A DNA stretch of 64,000 nucleotides, taken from assembly GCA_002423125.1 (NCBI GenBank), contig DIUW01000042.1:1-64000 (forward strand). Reading direction: 5' to 3'. Numbering within the stretch: the first letter of the stretch is position 1; each line of letters begins with the position of its first letter. Positions 43,327-51,952 of this stretch are shown piece by piece. The notes beneath the pieces were generated by a model. That model saw only the letters and a list, made by a program, of their open reading frames with translations, was not told the origin of the DNA and searched no databases. Position numbers and translations under genes: made by a program. The DNA comes from Legionellaceae bacterium UBA6148. GTDB taxonomy: Bacteria; Pseudomonadota; Gammaproteobacteria; Legionellales; Legionellaceae.

Positions 43327-46300
43327 ATGAAATCAAAAAACAAAAGACTAACAATTTTAGGAGAGGCAGAGCAAGCCGCTTTTTATCAGTCTCCTGATTT
43401 TGATGATCAACAACGCTTAGAATATCTAACTCTAACTCCTGATGAAGAAAAGCTTATACGTGGTCGATCTCATTTGGCAACGCAAGTCCATTGCGCCTTA
43501 CAGCTAAGCTATTTCAAAGCAAAACATTTATTTTTTCGTGTTGATTGGCAAGAGGCTGAGGAAGACATTGCCTTTGTTATAGAACAATATTTTCCTAATC
43601 AAGTTTTTCAACCTGAGAAAATTACCAATCATCAATATTATGCTCAATGCCAAATCATAGCCAAATATTTTAATTACAAATTGTGGTCCAACGAATTTGA
43701 ACCATTATTGCTTACTCAATCGATGGCGCTTCTACGTAAAGATATTAGCCCCCAGTTCATTGCCCTTGAATTACTGACGTACCTGCGCGAAAAAAAGATT
43801 ATGCGCCCAGGTTACTCAAGGCTGCAAGACATCGTGAGCCAGGCGTTGAGTACTGAGAGATATCGCCTCAGCAAACTCATTCACGAGTTGCTGAGTGAAG
43901 CGGATACATTGATTTTGAAAAAATTACTTCAAGAAGAAGAGACCCTATCGGAACTTGCTGAGCTAAAGCGCGATGCCAAGGATTTTAAAGCACGAATGAT
44001 GGATGCTGAACGTGAGAAATTGCTAAAGATAAAACCGTTATACCAAAAAGCAAAATTGATTTTGCCAATGCTTAAACTTTCTCAGGCAAACATCCAACAT
44101 TATGCAAGCCTTGTAGATTATTATGATGTCTATGAGTTACGCGTGAAGATAACACCTGATCAAGCCTATCTTTATCTCCTTTGTTATATTTGGCAGCGAT
44201 ACAGGCAACTGAACGACAATTTAATTGATGCGTTTTGTTTTCATCTCAAACAATTTGAGGATGAGCTTAAAAAAAAGGCTAGAGAAGCATACACCCAGCA
44301 TGTTATGAGCCAACAGACTGAATTATTGGCTATAAAAAAGGTAGCTAGGCTTTTCGTTGCTGATGACCTATCTGATGACCTTCGCTTTGGCGATGTTCGC
44401 CATAAAGCTTTTAAAACGATTATTACAAAAGAGAAACTGAAAGAACAAGTATCGACGCTGACTGGAAAATCTCTGAAAGAAATTGACTTCAAATGGAAAA
44501 CCGTCGACAAACATTTCCACCGCTTTAAAATCCAGTTGCGTCCATTGATGATGGCACTTGATTTTTCGAGTGTCACAGCAGATAGTCCTTGGCTTAATGC
44601 AATCAACTGGCTTAAGGATATATTTCACCTCAAGCAACAATTAAACAAACGTACAATGACTGATTGCCCTGAAGGCACGCTACCAAAGCGTTTACAGCCC
44701 TACCTTGTTAACCCAAATGCTAAAGGACAACAAAAGCTTGATGCCGACCGTTATGAATTTTGGATTTATCGCCAATTGAAAAAACGGCTCAAGTCTGGAT
44801 CGCTCCATTTGGAGGACAGTGTTTATAATCGATCGCTAAGACAAGAATTAGATGAAGCCCATGAAAAAAGCGCACTATCAGAGCCATTGGACATTCCCTC
44901 ATTGAAAAAACCAATTAAGCAGTTGTTAGATGAGAATTTTGCGGAATTAAGTGCTCAATGGATAAGCTTTAACCGATTGCTCAGTCAGGGGAAACTTAAA
45001 CACCTATATTTTGATGAAAAGACTAAAACACTACATTTTAAAAAATCAAAAGACGAACGAGAAGATAAACTACAGCATCAGTGCTACGATCAATTACCAC
45101 TGTGTGATATTGCTGATGTGCTCCGATTTGTTAATGAACGAAGCCTTTATTCATCAGTGTTTACGCATCTGCAGCCACGATATGCCAAAATGCCTATTGA
45201 TAAAAATAGCCTAGATGCGGCTATTATGGCGCAAGCGTTCAATAACGGCAATGTTAATATGGCAGAAATTTCGGATATCCCCTATGATCGTCTGCTCGAC
45301 ACTTATCAATCCCGCCTTCGATTACAAACCTTGAAGAAAGCGAATGATCTCATCAGTGATGATATCTCCAAAATGCCGATATTTCCTTTTTATTCATTGG
45401 ATATGGCAATCTTGATTGCGGGCCTAGACGGACAAAAATTCGAAGTTGAAACACCAACGATCAAAGCCCGCCGTTCCAAGAAATATTTTAGAAAGGGTAA
45501 GGGTGTTGTGGCTTATACTATGCTTGCCAATCATATTCCACTGCAAGTCGAATTGATTGGCGCTCATGAGCACGAAAGCTACTACGCGTTTGATATTTGG
45601 TACAACAATACCAGCTCTATCGTCCCAAATGCGATTAGTGGCGACATGCACATCATTAATAAAGGCAATTTTGCAATCATGGACTGGTTTGGCGGAAAGC
45701 TATATCCACGATTTACCAATCTTCAAACACAAACAAAGCATTTATATTGTGGTGATGATCCAGCATCATACAGCACGTGGCTCATTCCTCCTGTTGGTCA
45801 AATTGATCGTCAGCTGATTGAAGAAGAGTGGCTCAACATCATACCTATTATCACAGCCTTAGGCTTAAAAGAAATAAGCCAAAGCACTCTAATCAAGAAA
45901 TTGTGCAATTACACTACAGACAACCGCACACGTAAGGCAATATTTGAGTATGATAAATTAATTCGCAGCATTTATACGCTCAAGTATTTACAAGACAGAA
46001 AGCTACAGCGCGATGTGCACCGCTCACAAAATCGTATAGAATCATATCACCAACTGCGCGCGGCCATTGCCTCTGCATATGGGAAAAAACAGCTCACCGG
46101 CAGAGGTGAGCGTGAAATCGAAATTAGCAATCAATGTGGCAGGTTTATTGCCAACGCTATTATTCATTTCAATTCAGCGATGCTTTCTGAGCTGCGGTTA
46201 CGGTATGAAGCTGAGGGTAACAAGAAGGGTTTAGCGCTTCTCAAAAAAATTTCGCCAGCAGCATGGCGACACATCCACTTCCAAGGGCATTTAACCTTTT

Positions 46301-46365
46301 CTAATGATGGAAAAATGATAAATTTAACGGAACTCGTTAAGAAATTAGACTTATCAGATCGGTAG
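43327..46365 (+). CDS. tnpA: Tn3-family transposase
   Basis: 1012 aa, full length. N-terminal DUF4158-type region (~1-170), C-terminal DDE domain with D in GLDGQKFEVE, D in ISGDMHIINKGN and E in HRSQNRIESYHQLR. Ends 15 bp before the right terminal repeat. No frameshift seen. Confidence 0.96.
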   Translation: MKSKNKRLTILGEAEQAAFYQSPDFDDQQRLEYLTLTPDEEKLIRGRSHLATQVHCALQLSYFKAKHLFFRVDWQEAEEDIAFVIEQYFPNQVFQPEKITNHQYYAQCQIIAKYFNYKLWSNEFEPLLLTQSMALLRKDISPQFIALELLTYLREKKIMRPGYSRLQDIVSQALSTERYRLSKLIHELLSEADTLILKKLLQEEETLSELAELKRDAKDFKARMMDAEREKLLKIKPLYQKAKLILPMLKLSQANIQHYASLVDYYDVYELRVKITPDQAYLYLLCYIWQRYRQLNDNLIDAFCFHLKQFEDELKKKAREAYTQHVMSQQTELLAIKKVARLFVADDLSDDLRFGDVRHKAFKTIITKEKLKEQVSTLTGKSLKEIDFKWKTVDKHFHRFKIQLRPLMMALDFSSVTADSPWLNAINWLKDIFHLKQQLNKRTMTDCPEGTLPKRLQPYLVNPNAKGQQKLDADRYEFWIYRQLKKRLKSGSLHLEDSVYNRSLRQELDEAHEKSALSEPLDIPSLKKPIKQLLDENFAELSAQWISFNRLLSQGKLKHLYFDEKTKTLHFKKSKDEREDKLQHQCYDQLPLCDIADVLRFVNERSLYSSVFTHLQPRYAKMPIDKNSLDAAIMAQAFNNGNVNMAEISDIPYDRLLDTYQSRLRLQTLKKANDLISDDISKMPIFPFYSLDMAILIAGLDGQKFEVETPTIKARRSKKYFRKGKGVVAYTMLANHIPLQVELIGAHEHESYYAFDIWYNNTSSIVPNAISGDMHIINKGNFAIMDWFGGKLYPRFTNLQTQTKHLYCGDDPASYSTWLIPPVGQIDRQLIEEEWLNIIPIITALGLKEISQSTLIKKLCNYTTDNRTRKAIFEYDKLIRSIYTLKYLQDRKLQRDVHRSQNRIESYHQLRAAIASAYGKKQLTGRGEREIEISNQCGRFIANAIIHFNSAMLSELRLRYEAEGNKKGLALLKKISPAAWRHIHFQGHLTFSNDGKMINLTELVKKLDLSDR

Positions 46366-46422
46366 GTTTTGTATATGACTAAAAACTGTCCGGAAATTCC
46401 GGGGGTTAGCGTCTAGACCCCC

Positions 46423-46766
46423 TAAAAACTCCGATTAAACTCCATGACTCAACTAACCAAGGAGATATTAATGAATAAAGAGATGAAGTCTTCAGGATAC
46501 AGGAATATTACTAAGGGTCGCGCTACCTCGTGAAAGATTCCGGGACGTCCCAGTCCCCGAAATCGACTCGCCAACGCGCGAAGCTAAGGGCCCTGGCCGT
46601 CCTGGTCCCCCTTGATTTTGAGTCCCCTTCGGGACTAAAAATCTGCGCTCCCCAATGACTTTACGCCTTATCGTATGGCCTTATATTTTTCCTGCGGAAA
46701 AACATTCGGCCCTAAGGCTACCAGGGACTACAGGCCTCGGTCTTCGACCTTCCATGGCCTGCAGCG
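46423..46766. other. GC-richer non-coding junction segment
   Basis: Between Tn3 transposon 1 and an IS6 remnant. A ribosome-binding site (AAGGAG) precedes a 20-codon ORF at 46471-46533, probably the beheaded start of a gene. A hairpin AGTCC-N6-GGACT (around 46620-46636) is followed by AAAA. The composition is richer in G+C than the neighbours. No complete gene is present. Confidence 0.5.
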
Positions 46767-46899
46767 TTGGATGCCGGTAGCCAGGATAATAATCACCGCC
46801 TTCTTTACTCATGTTGCGATTCGCCATGATGACCCCCCCATAAAAATGGATACAGATCATCTGTTCAGTTTATCAGAAATTACACAACTTGACGGTGTC
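46767..46899 (-). mobile_element. IS6-family 5'-end remnant
   Basis: Inverted copy of the first ~133 bp of the IS at 39189: terminal repeat (right edge 46899), spacer, start codon and first ~15 codons of the transposase, which stop at the GYRH position. It abuts a truncated DUF4277-type transposase on its outer side, so it marks an insertion or IS-mediated deletion. Confidence 0.85.
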
Positions 46900-46904
46900 A
46901 TCTC

Positions 46905-47024
46905 TTCTAACCCATTCGTATCCCTTTGTAAGCGTCTATCAATCGCCTCAACTAAGCCAAGATCATCGATAACCCCGCTGACAATGCTTAAATGATCTAA
47001 CCGAGATATCTGTAAATTCTCCAT
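46905..47024 (-). pseudogene. N-terminal fragment of a DUF4277/IS1634-like transposase
   Basis: Reads MENLQISRLDHLSIVSG, then VIDDLGLVEAIDRRL, the start of DUF4277-containing transposases, and is cut off after about 40 codons at the IS6 remnant. Start codon at 47024. The rest of the element is absent from the window. Confidence 0.7.
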
Positions 47025-47103
47025 ATCATTCAATCCTTGTGATTTTTCAATGGAGCCTACAGTAAATATTTATTTTCGGATCGTCAATTGCTCAATGTCG
47101 GTA

Positions 47104-47907
47104 TTACCTCACAGGAATCGTTAATATCGGTGCCTGAGACGAGTGATCCCCTGCCTGTAAATTATACAGCTGCTCTAAGAGTGCTATTGTTTTTTTACTC
47201 ACGATGTCATTATCGGCGATATAAAACCAATGATTCCTATAATATACTTTTAAATTTGTATTACATTGTGGCATTGTATTCGATATGTGAATACGCAGTA
47301 GTCCCTTTGTTATTTCCGTCAAATTGTAATATTGACCATTTGGGTATTTGACTGTATCAATTAAACCCTGCTGAACGGCTTCATCAGTGTATTCTACCGC
47401 GTTTCTAAGATAATAAAGTGTGCTCAGAAAAGTGCGCTGCTGAAATATAAAAATATTATTTCGCTTACTCGCCAAACCAAGATCTAGAGCGCGGTCATCG
47501 ACTAAATGAAGCATCTGAGGTGAACCTACGACACCAAGCAGTTTAAATAATTTTTGAACTTTTGCTGAGTGTAAATAGTTTTTATTGATAACAATGTCTA
47601 TGCTCGTTGTAGGTGGAATCGTAATCGTATTTTTAGAATGTGCGTGTATGGCTGACTCTTTAGCTGAGGATTGCGAAGTTGGTACTGTAGCTGGGGTTTT
47701 GGAATTAATTGCAGCGGGTGAGGCCGATGGCTGATTTGCCGGAGTTGCTGTTGTTGTAGGAGCTGGAGGGGTAGCATTGGGAGATAACGCTCCTGCATCA
47801 CTATCCCATGGGATAGTAGAGGACTCCGATAGAGGGGCGAGGGTCTCTGCTGCTGGTGTTAAACAATAAAAAAAGGATATAAAAAATAGGGTAATGAGTT
47901 TTTCCAT
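47104..47907 (-). CDS. Exported protein equivalent to the C-terminal half of a split lipoprotein family
   Basis: About 267 aa. Own signal peptide (LITLFFISFFYCLTPAAE), then a Pro/Ala/Thr/Ser-rich linker (~25-90), then a folded domain ending FYIADNDIVSKKTIALLEQLYNLQAGD...PILTIPVR. The domain resembles the C-terminal part of a conserved ~400-aa exported protein family (FYIDDRDLDSK...LFNLQAG...TLTLPVG, from memory). The matching N-terminal part is the separate lipoprotein encoded just upstream (48019-48726), so the gene seems to have been split. Function of the family is unknown. ATG at 47907 preferred over 47949. Confidence 0.65.
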   Translation of the reverse strand: MEKLITLFFISFFYCLTPAAETLAPLSESSTIPWDSDAGALSPNATPPAPTTTATPANQPSASPAAINSKTPATVPTSQSSAKESAIHAHSKNTITIPPTTSIDIVINKNYLHSAKVQKLFKLLGVVGSPQMLHLVDDRALDLGLASKRNNIFIFQQRTFLSTLYYLRNAVEYTDEAVQQGLIDTVKYPNGQYYNLTEITKGLLRIHISNTMPQCNTNLKVYYRNHWFYIADNDIVSKKTIALLEQLYNLQAGDHSSQAPILTIPVR

Positions 47908-48018
47908 GCAACATGCACTCCTAAAGAAATTAGTATTGAACTTCGTCAATTAGTCCGCAACATTGTCCAACATAAATGAATCGCTTTGTTTCAACAGGAC
48001 TAATTTTGATATTTTTGA

Positions 48019-48726
48019 TTATTTTTGTACATGCCTCGATTGTTCATCAGAGGAAAGTTTAATTTCTGTAATTTCACCCAGCTTGTAATAAATTATTCCA
48101 TCAGCTTTCAACTCTTTTAATAGCTCCACTATCTGCATAAAATTAATAAAAGAAGGTGGGTTAATCATACTAACACTCGCTACATTTTCATGAATATAGA
48201 TATGATGTATCGCAATTCGGAATAGTCGCTCAGCACTCCATCCTGACTCTAATAACAGGTAAAGATACCTAATGCTAAAAGGCGAAAGCATCTGACTTGT
48301 GAATTTTTCGCCTTGTAATGGCGTAAAGGAGATGGTCGGAGATTCAGAGAAGGAGGCAGATGGGGTCAGCCCATAGGAAGTAGCCAAGCTGAAAGAACGC
48401 GCTATTGATTCGCTTGAAGGCACCCCTCCTCCGGATGTTATTGTAGGGCTGTGGCTGTTAGTCGGTGATGCTGAAAAAGAAGCTCCACTTGAAAGCGATA
48501 ATGTCTTAGAGGTGGTGATACTGTCAACGCTTACAAAATAAGGTCTATCTTCAAATCGCATACGCACAATATTAAGCAAAAGTTGCTGCTCTTCACTCGT
48601 AATCATTGCGCCATTAAATTGTGCCCGATCTTTAGGTAAGAGAGGCGCGCCAATACTAGAACAACCCATTATGGTCGTTATAAAAAAAAGACAAATTATT
48701 CGTGAAAATATTAACAAAAAATCCAT
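48019..48726 (-). CDS. Lipoprotein equivalent to the N-terminal half of the same family
   Basis: 235 aa with a lipoprotein signal (ICLFFITTIMGCSS; lipobox IMGC). Family-like blocks: RAQFNGAMITSEEQQLLLNIVRMR, a Ser/Thr/Gly-rich segment (~80-125), SPTISFTPLQGEKF, and LYLLLESGWSAERLFRI. Ends in a polar tail where the intact family would continue into the domain now encoded by the downstream gene, 111 bp away on the same strand. Probably anchored in the outer membrane and working together with that protein. Confidence 0.65.
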   Translation of the reverse strand: MDFLLIFSRIICLFFITTIMGCSSIGAPLLPKDRAQFNGAMITSEEQQLLLNIVRMRFEDRPYFVSVDSITTSKTLSLSSGASFSASPTNSHSPTITSGGGVPSSESIARSFSLATSYGLTPSASFSESPTISFTPLQGEKFTSQMLSPFSIRYLYLLLESGWSAERLFRIAIHHIYIHENVASVSMINPPSFINFMQIVELLKELKADGIIYYKLGEITEIKLSSDEQSRHVQK

Positions 48727-48900
48727 GTTTTAATAGTCCTTAATATTTTGAATGTCACAAATTTTTTTGATTATGTGTCATTACAAAATTTAAGTCTACT
48801 CTCAGCCTCTTCCAATTCAAGATGAGCCTGAAAATAGCATAAAAAGGGCAATACCAGCTGAAGTGGTCTAAACTGTAAGGACCATGATTACAATGAACGA

Positions 48901-49079
48901 TATTAAACTGGATAGACCTGAAGGGAAGTGTAATCAACCAGCGATGCAAGGGACAACAGCATATGCGGTGGTCCAGGGAAGGGTTAGATCCATTACTACA
49001 ATTAAGAGCTGCTATTGGATCAAATGATTGGGATAAAATTTGGAAAACAGCTGTTATGAATGCCATTCTTGCCCAATAA
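48901..49079 (+). pseudogene. C-terminal fragment of an ISKra4-like transposase
   Basis: An open frame ending at TAA 49077-49079 reads KGQQHMRWSREGLDPLLQL then RAAIGSNDWDKIW, the pattern at the end of ISKra4/ISLre2-type transposases. The 5' part is missing here; an internal part of what looks like the same transposase lies at 49456-49643, on the far side of a small peptide gene. Confidence 0.6.
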
Positions 49080-49119
49080 AAGCACCCTTTATATTACACT
49101 TCCGTTAAGAATGAGGAAA

Positions 49120-49148
49120 TTGACAGCTCAAGTGTACTGGTCTATCAT
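49120..49148 (+). promoter_or_regulatory. Near-consensus sigma-70 promoter of the peptide gene
   Basis: TTGACA (49120-49125), 17-bp spacer, TATCAT (49143-49148). Start of transcription would lie about 50 nt before the start codon. One of the best promoters in the window. Confidence 0.75.
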
Positions 49149-49205
49149 TTTTTTATGAGTGCTAAATGGCGATCTACATAGTATTTTTAATTTAGGAGGA
49201 TAGTG

Positions 49206-49454
49206 ATGAATAAATTATTTATTGGGGCAGTGCTCGTCGGTGTGATTAGTGCTGGAGCCAGTCACTCGTTGACGAATGAACATATGCTGTGTTCATGCAC
49301 ACGAGAGCCACCAAAAACATGTCAGGCTAAATGCATGTCAGGCCCGGCAAGCACTGATCATCAGGACGTGTTTACACAGTGCAAAAACTATTGCAGCGAA
49401 ACGTGTGGTGGTGCAGGTTGGACTTATGTTGACCCAAAGCCGGGGCCTTGTTAG
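49206..49454 (+). CDS. Small secreted cysteine-rich peptide (CX3C type)
   Basis: 82 aa. Signal peptide NKLFIGAVLVGVISAGASH, then a short mature region with nine cysteines in patterns CSC, CQAKC, CKNYCSETC. CX3C pairs suggest disulfide-stapled helices as in alpha-hairpinins. AGGAGG lies six bases before the ATG at 49206 and a strong promoter lies upstream, so it is probably expressed. No family recognised; a bacteriocin-like, toxin-like or metal-binding role is conceivable. It sits between two fragments of one transposase. Confidence 0.7.
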   Translation: MNKLFIGAVLVGVISAGASHSLTNEHMLCSCTREPPKTCQAKCMSGPASTDHQDVFTQCKNYCSETCGGAGWTYVDPKPGPC

Positions 49455-49455
49455 A

Positions 49456-49643
49456 AAATTACATCAGGTTGAAAGCACTGTAGCCGCCACTGGTGCAGCT
49501 GAAGAGCTTATAATTAATGTTAATGGTGGCCATATTAACACTATCGAAGAAGGGAAACGTAGCTTCGAAGCTATGACTGCCGTTGTTTATCGCCCAGAAG
49601 CATTAGTAAGCAATGACAAAGGAACCCGTAATACCTTAACCAG
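49456..49643 (+). pseudogene. Internal fragment of an ISKra4-like transposase
   Basis: The frame from 49456 reads VNGGHINTIEEGKRSFEAM then TAVVYRPEALVSND, matching the core of ISKra4-type transposases (DGGHI...KRSFEALSAIVYRP, from memory). It begins abruptly after the peptide gene stop and decays after the LTS residues. Confidence 0.65.
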
Positions 49644-49797
49644 TATTGTAGCCTGGTTGCCATGCTCGTTAGATCCGGCAATATAAGCACAGTCCTGAGG
49701 CGAGGCAACCGGGAGTTGCAGCACCGATGCGAATTTAAGAGCGGTGGGTAACCATCAGGGCAAACGCATCTTATTAGTAGTTTATTCGATCTATCTG

Positions 49798-49872
49798 TCG
49801 TCATTGCGAGCGAAGCGCGGCAACCCAGGGGTTCAGAGCATACACCCCTGGGTTGCCACGCAATGCTTCCCC
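49798..49872. repeat. REP-like palindromic element
   Basis: GTCATTGCGAGCGAAGCGCGGC... leads into a 13-bp inverted repeat GGCAACCCAGGGG / CCCCTGGGTTGCC (49819-49831, 49845-49857), flanked by CATTGCG / CGCAATG. This is the typical build of REP/palindromic intergenic elements that occur in many copies in bacterial genomes. Confidence 0.75.
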
Positions 49873-50016
49873 GGGGCCAGTCAGGATACGTGTGCGGTTG
49901 ATGCATTTGAAAATCAAAACACGCCTCTATCCCTTGTCTGTACTAGGTTTTTTGATCCCTTTATTCAAATAACGGTTTCAACAATTTTAATATAAGGATG
50001 AACAATTCACTAGCGT

Positions 50017-50200
50017 TTACAAACTATATTCCGAAAATGAACTGTTAAATAATTCAGTCACTTCATCACCATATCCCCATCCAATATTTTTAGCATCATT
50101 AACAATTTCTCGTAACCGATGTATAAAATCTTTATTTTCTTTATTTTTTGGCAGATCGGCCACTTCGACAACTACATGACTAAACATTGACGATAAGCTA
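50017..50200 (-). pseudogene. DUF6155-like gene, C-terminal part
   Basis: Minus-strand frame reads LSSMFSHVVVEVADLPKNK, then FIHRLREIVNDAKNIGWGYG, ending at TAA 50017-50019. It matches the end of DUF6155 proteins (SMFE...IVNNTYGIGWGFHD, from memory). The preceding part lies at 51882-51952, beyond the IS630-like element that split the gene. Confidence 0.65.
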
Positions 50201-50261
50201 TACTGCGCGCGGTCACAATCTTAAGTTTTCATGATGCAGAAAGTGTGGTACCTTTTCGTGC

Positions 50262-50612
50262 ATGAAAAAATGGACACATGACCCTCACAGCGGTGGCTCT
50301 AAAGTTTCGCCGCAAATACACGAAGAAATATGCAAGCAAGTAGAGGCTTTCGCGTGCACACGACCTTGGTATCCAGATATTCAATTAAAAGCGCGATTTA
50401 AAGGCCAATTTTGTTACATTGATACACTGGAGAAAAGAGATGGTGAAGACCGATTTTTTCCTTTATGTCGCTTACGACATTTAAGTGATGGTTGGAGTCT
50501 CGCACTATTTACATGGAGCAATGAACGTTACTCAGACTGTATTTTTCCAAATGGACAATGGGAAGGAACGATTGAAGAAGCGCTTGCAGTTTGCGATCCA
50601 TTTATTTTTTAG
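50262..50612 (+). CDS. Conserved uncharacterised protein carried by the IS630-like element
   Basis: 116 aa, soluble. Begins KKWTHDPHSGGSKVSP and contains FKGQFCYIDTLEKRDGEDRFFPLCRLRHL and EGTIEEAL; I recall this as a widespread uncharacterised family of small proteins (FKGQFCYIDAY...FPLCRLRY...). Function unknown. It lies inside the terminal repeats of the IS630-like element, convergent with the transposase; stops abut (TAGCTA). A stem AAGCTAC-TTTTT-GTAGCTT just beyond can end its transcript. Confidence 0.75.
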   Translation: MKKWTHDPHSGGSKVSPQIHEEICKQVEAFACTRPWYPDIQLKARFKGQFCYIDTLEKRDGEDRFFPLCRLRHLSDGWSLALFTWSNERYSDCIFPNGQWEGTIEEALAVCDPFIF

Positions 50613-51788
50613 CTAAGCTACTTTTTGTAGCTTTTGCTCGTCATTCTGATTTTTGTGTGCCACGCTTTGTTCGCAAGATCCACTCCTAACAACGCCGTCA
50701 AATTCCGCAGGCAAACAGCGCAGCGTAGGCTGGTCGAAACGACGTCCAATATTTTTTGCTACTTGTTCTTCAGTAAACAGTTGAAATTTAAGCGTTAGTA
50801 ATGAGTCAAGTTGCTTTTGATGTGTACTCCCCATCGTTTCCAAAAATATTGAGATAGCTCCGCTAAACAGAGCAAAATTATTATAATATTTTGAATTGAG
50901 GCACTCTTTTTTAGTCAGCTTCCATAATCGTTCGATCAAATTTAGGTTAGGAGAATACGGGGGCAGAAACAAGAGCTCTATTTCAAGTTTCTGAGCCAGC
51001 TCCATCACTAATCGGCATCGCTGGTATCGTGCATTATCTAAAACAATGGTGATAGGTACCGTTGCATTTTCTGCTAGTTTTCTTAACAGCTCACATACCT
51101 GGATAGATGTGATATAGGAGTCGTTAGTAACCATTTCTAATGTTTTAGTTATGGCATTAAGGGCACCCAAGACATTAAAACGCTGACGTCCGGAAGGTGT
51201 CCTGACAAAAACACGTGTTACGCACCAGAGGAAACCTAAAAAAGCACCCATAACAAAATGAGCGGCATCGACAAAATACACAGATCGTTTTCCAGCTTTA
51301 GCCTCCTCTAGTCGAGGCCGAAGTTGTTCATCATGAAATTTTTGTTGAGCCTCCACATCAACTTTTGCAGGAATGCTGCCTACTTTGCGCCATTTGATGT
51401 CCAATGTTTTTAAATATGCCCGCATTTGTGTATTTTTTATAGTGACCCCGGTAAGCTCTAGAACCTCTTTGCAAGCCTGAGTGATGATTGAAACAGGATT
51501 TTTGTCAAAATGAGCTTTGATTGATTCATCAAAAGCTTGTAATTGGCTTGTTGGTTTTCTGAAATTGAGTGCTGTAACCCACGATTCGCCTTTGCAAAGA
51601 TATTGATGGACATAATCAATAATAGTTGGCTCACTTAGACCCGTGATCCTTGAGATCTGAGTATTTGAAATGCATTCTGCTCTAAGCAGCAAAACATGGG
51701 CGCGTTGCCTGATGATATGGTGGATATGATGCTGATTGAGTTTCATCAGCGATAAGCGTGTATTTGTCGGTAAATTGATCCGGAGCAT
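50613..51788 (-). CDS. IS630-family transposase
   Basis: 391 aa. HTH region at the N terminus (ISNTQISRITGLSEPTIIDYV), then the DDE catalytic domain: D in VYFVDAAHFVM, D in TIVLDNARYQR and E in PYSPNLNLIERLWK. An internal Met at 51746 could be the start. Apparently intact. Confidence 0.93.
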   Translation of the reverse strand: MLRINLPTNTRLSLMKLNQHHIHHIIRQRAHVLLLRAECISNTQISRITGLSEPTIIDYVHQYLCKGESWVTALNFRKPTSQLQAFDESIKAHFDKNPVSIITQACKEVLELTGVTIKNTQMRAYLKTLDIKWRKVGSIPAKVDVEAQQKFHDEQLRPRLEEAKAGKRSVYFVDAAHFVMGAFLGFLWCVTRVFVRTPSGRQRFNVLGALNAITKTLEMVTNDSYITSIQVCELLRKLAENATVPITIVLDNARYQRCRLVMELAQKLEIELLFLPPYSPNLNLIERLWKLTKKECLNSKYYNNFALFSGAISIFLETMGSTHQKQLDSLLTLKFQLFTEEQVAKNIGRRFDQPTLRCLPAEFDGVVRSGSCEQSVAHKNQNDEQKLQKVA

Positions 51789-51881
51789 CTACAATCCATT
51801 GCAAGTTATGATCGCAACATGATGATCCCATAAACAAATAAGTCAAGTGCTCAAAACTTAAGATTGTGACCGCGCGCAGTA

Positions 51882-51952
51882 TATTATAAAAAGATTCATC
51901 AATATCACCATAGGTAAGTGTAAACTCCGTGCCACATTCAATGTAATATAAC
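51882..51952 (-). pseudogene. DUF6155-like gene, middle part
   Basis: Reads YYIECGTEFTLTYGDI then DESFYNI, the family block just before the part found at 50017-50200. It is cut on one side by the IS630-like element and on the other by the terminal repeat of an IS6 copy, so the N-terminal half is lost. Confidence 0.65.

Larger units (their letters stand above)
40218..46422 (+). mobile_element. Tn3-family transposon 1 (6.2 kb) with P-loop protein and methyltransferase passengers
   Basis: Bounded by 43-bp inverted repeats (40218-40260 and 46380-46422) with one mismatch, starting GGGG(C/G)TCTAGACGCTAA and ending CCGGACAGTTTTTA. The GGGG start and length are typical of Tn3. It contains tnpA, a divergent tnpR-type resolvase and two passenger genes. 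The 5-bp flanks differ (TATTC left, TAAAA right), so no target duplication remains; rearrangement after insertion is likely. Confidence 0.9.
50203..51879. mobile_element. IS630-like element with 27-bp perfect inverted repeats and a passenger gene
   Basis: CTGCGCGCGGTCACAATCTT... runs inward from 50203 and its exact complement runs inward from 51879 (27 bp each). TA stands on both outer sides (50201-50202, 51880-51881), the target used by IS630/Tc1 elements. Inside are an IS630-family transposase and a convergent unrelated gene whose stop codon abuts the transposase stop. It interrupts a DUF6155-like gene. Confidence 0.8.

Noticed and set aside
40213..46427. 5-bp target duplication of Tn3 transposon 1
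   Set aside because: Flanks are TATTC and TAAAA; they do not match, so no duplication can be claimed.
48755..49066. Minus-strand ORF of 103 codons
   Set aside because: Antisense to the ISKra4-like transposase fragment, which explains the region better.
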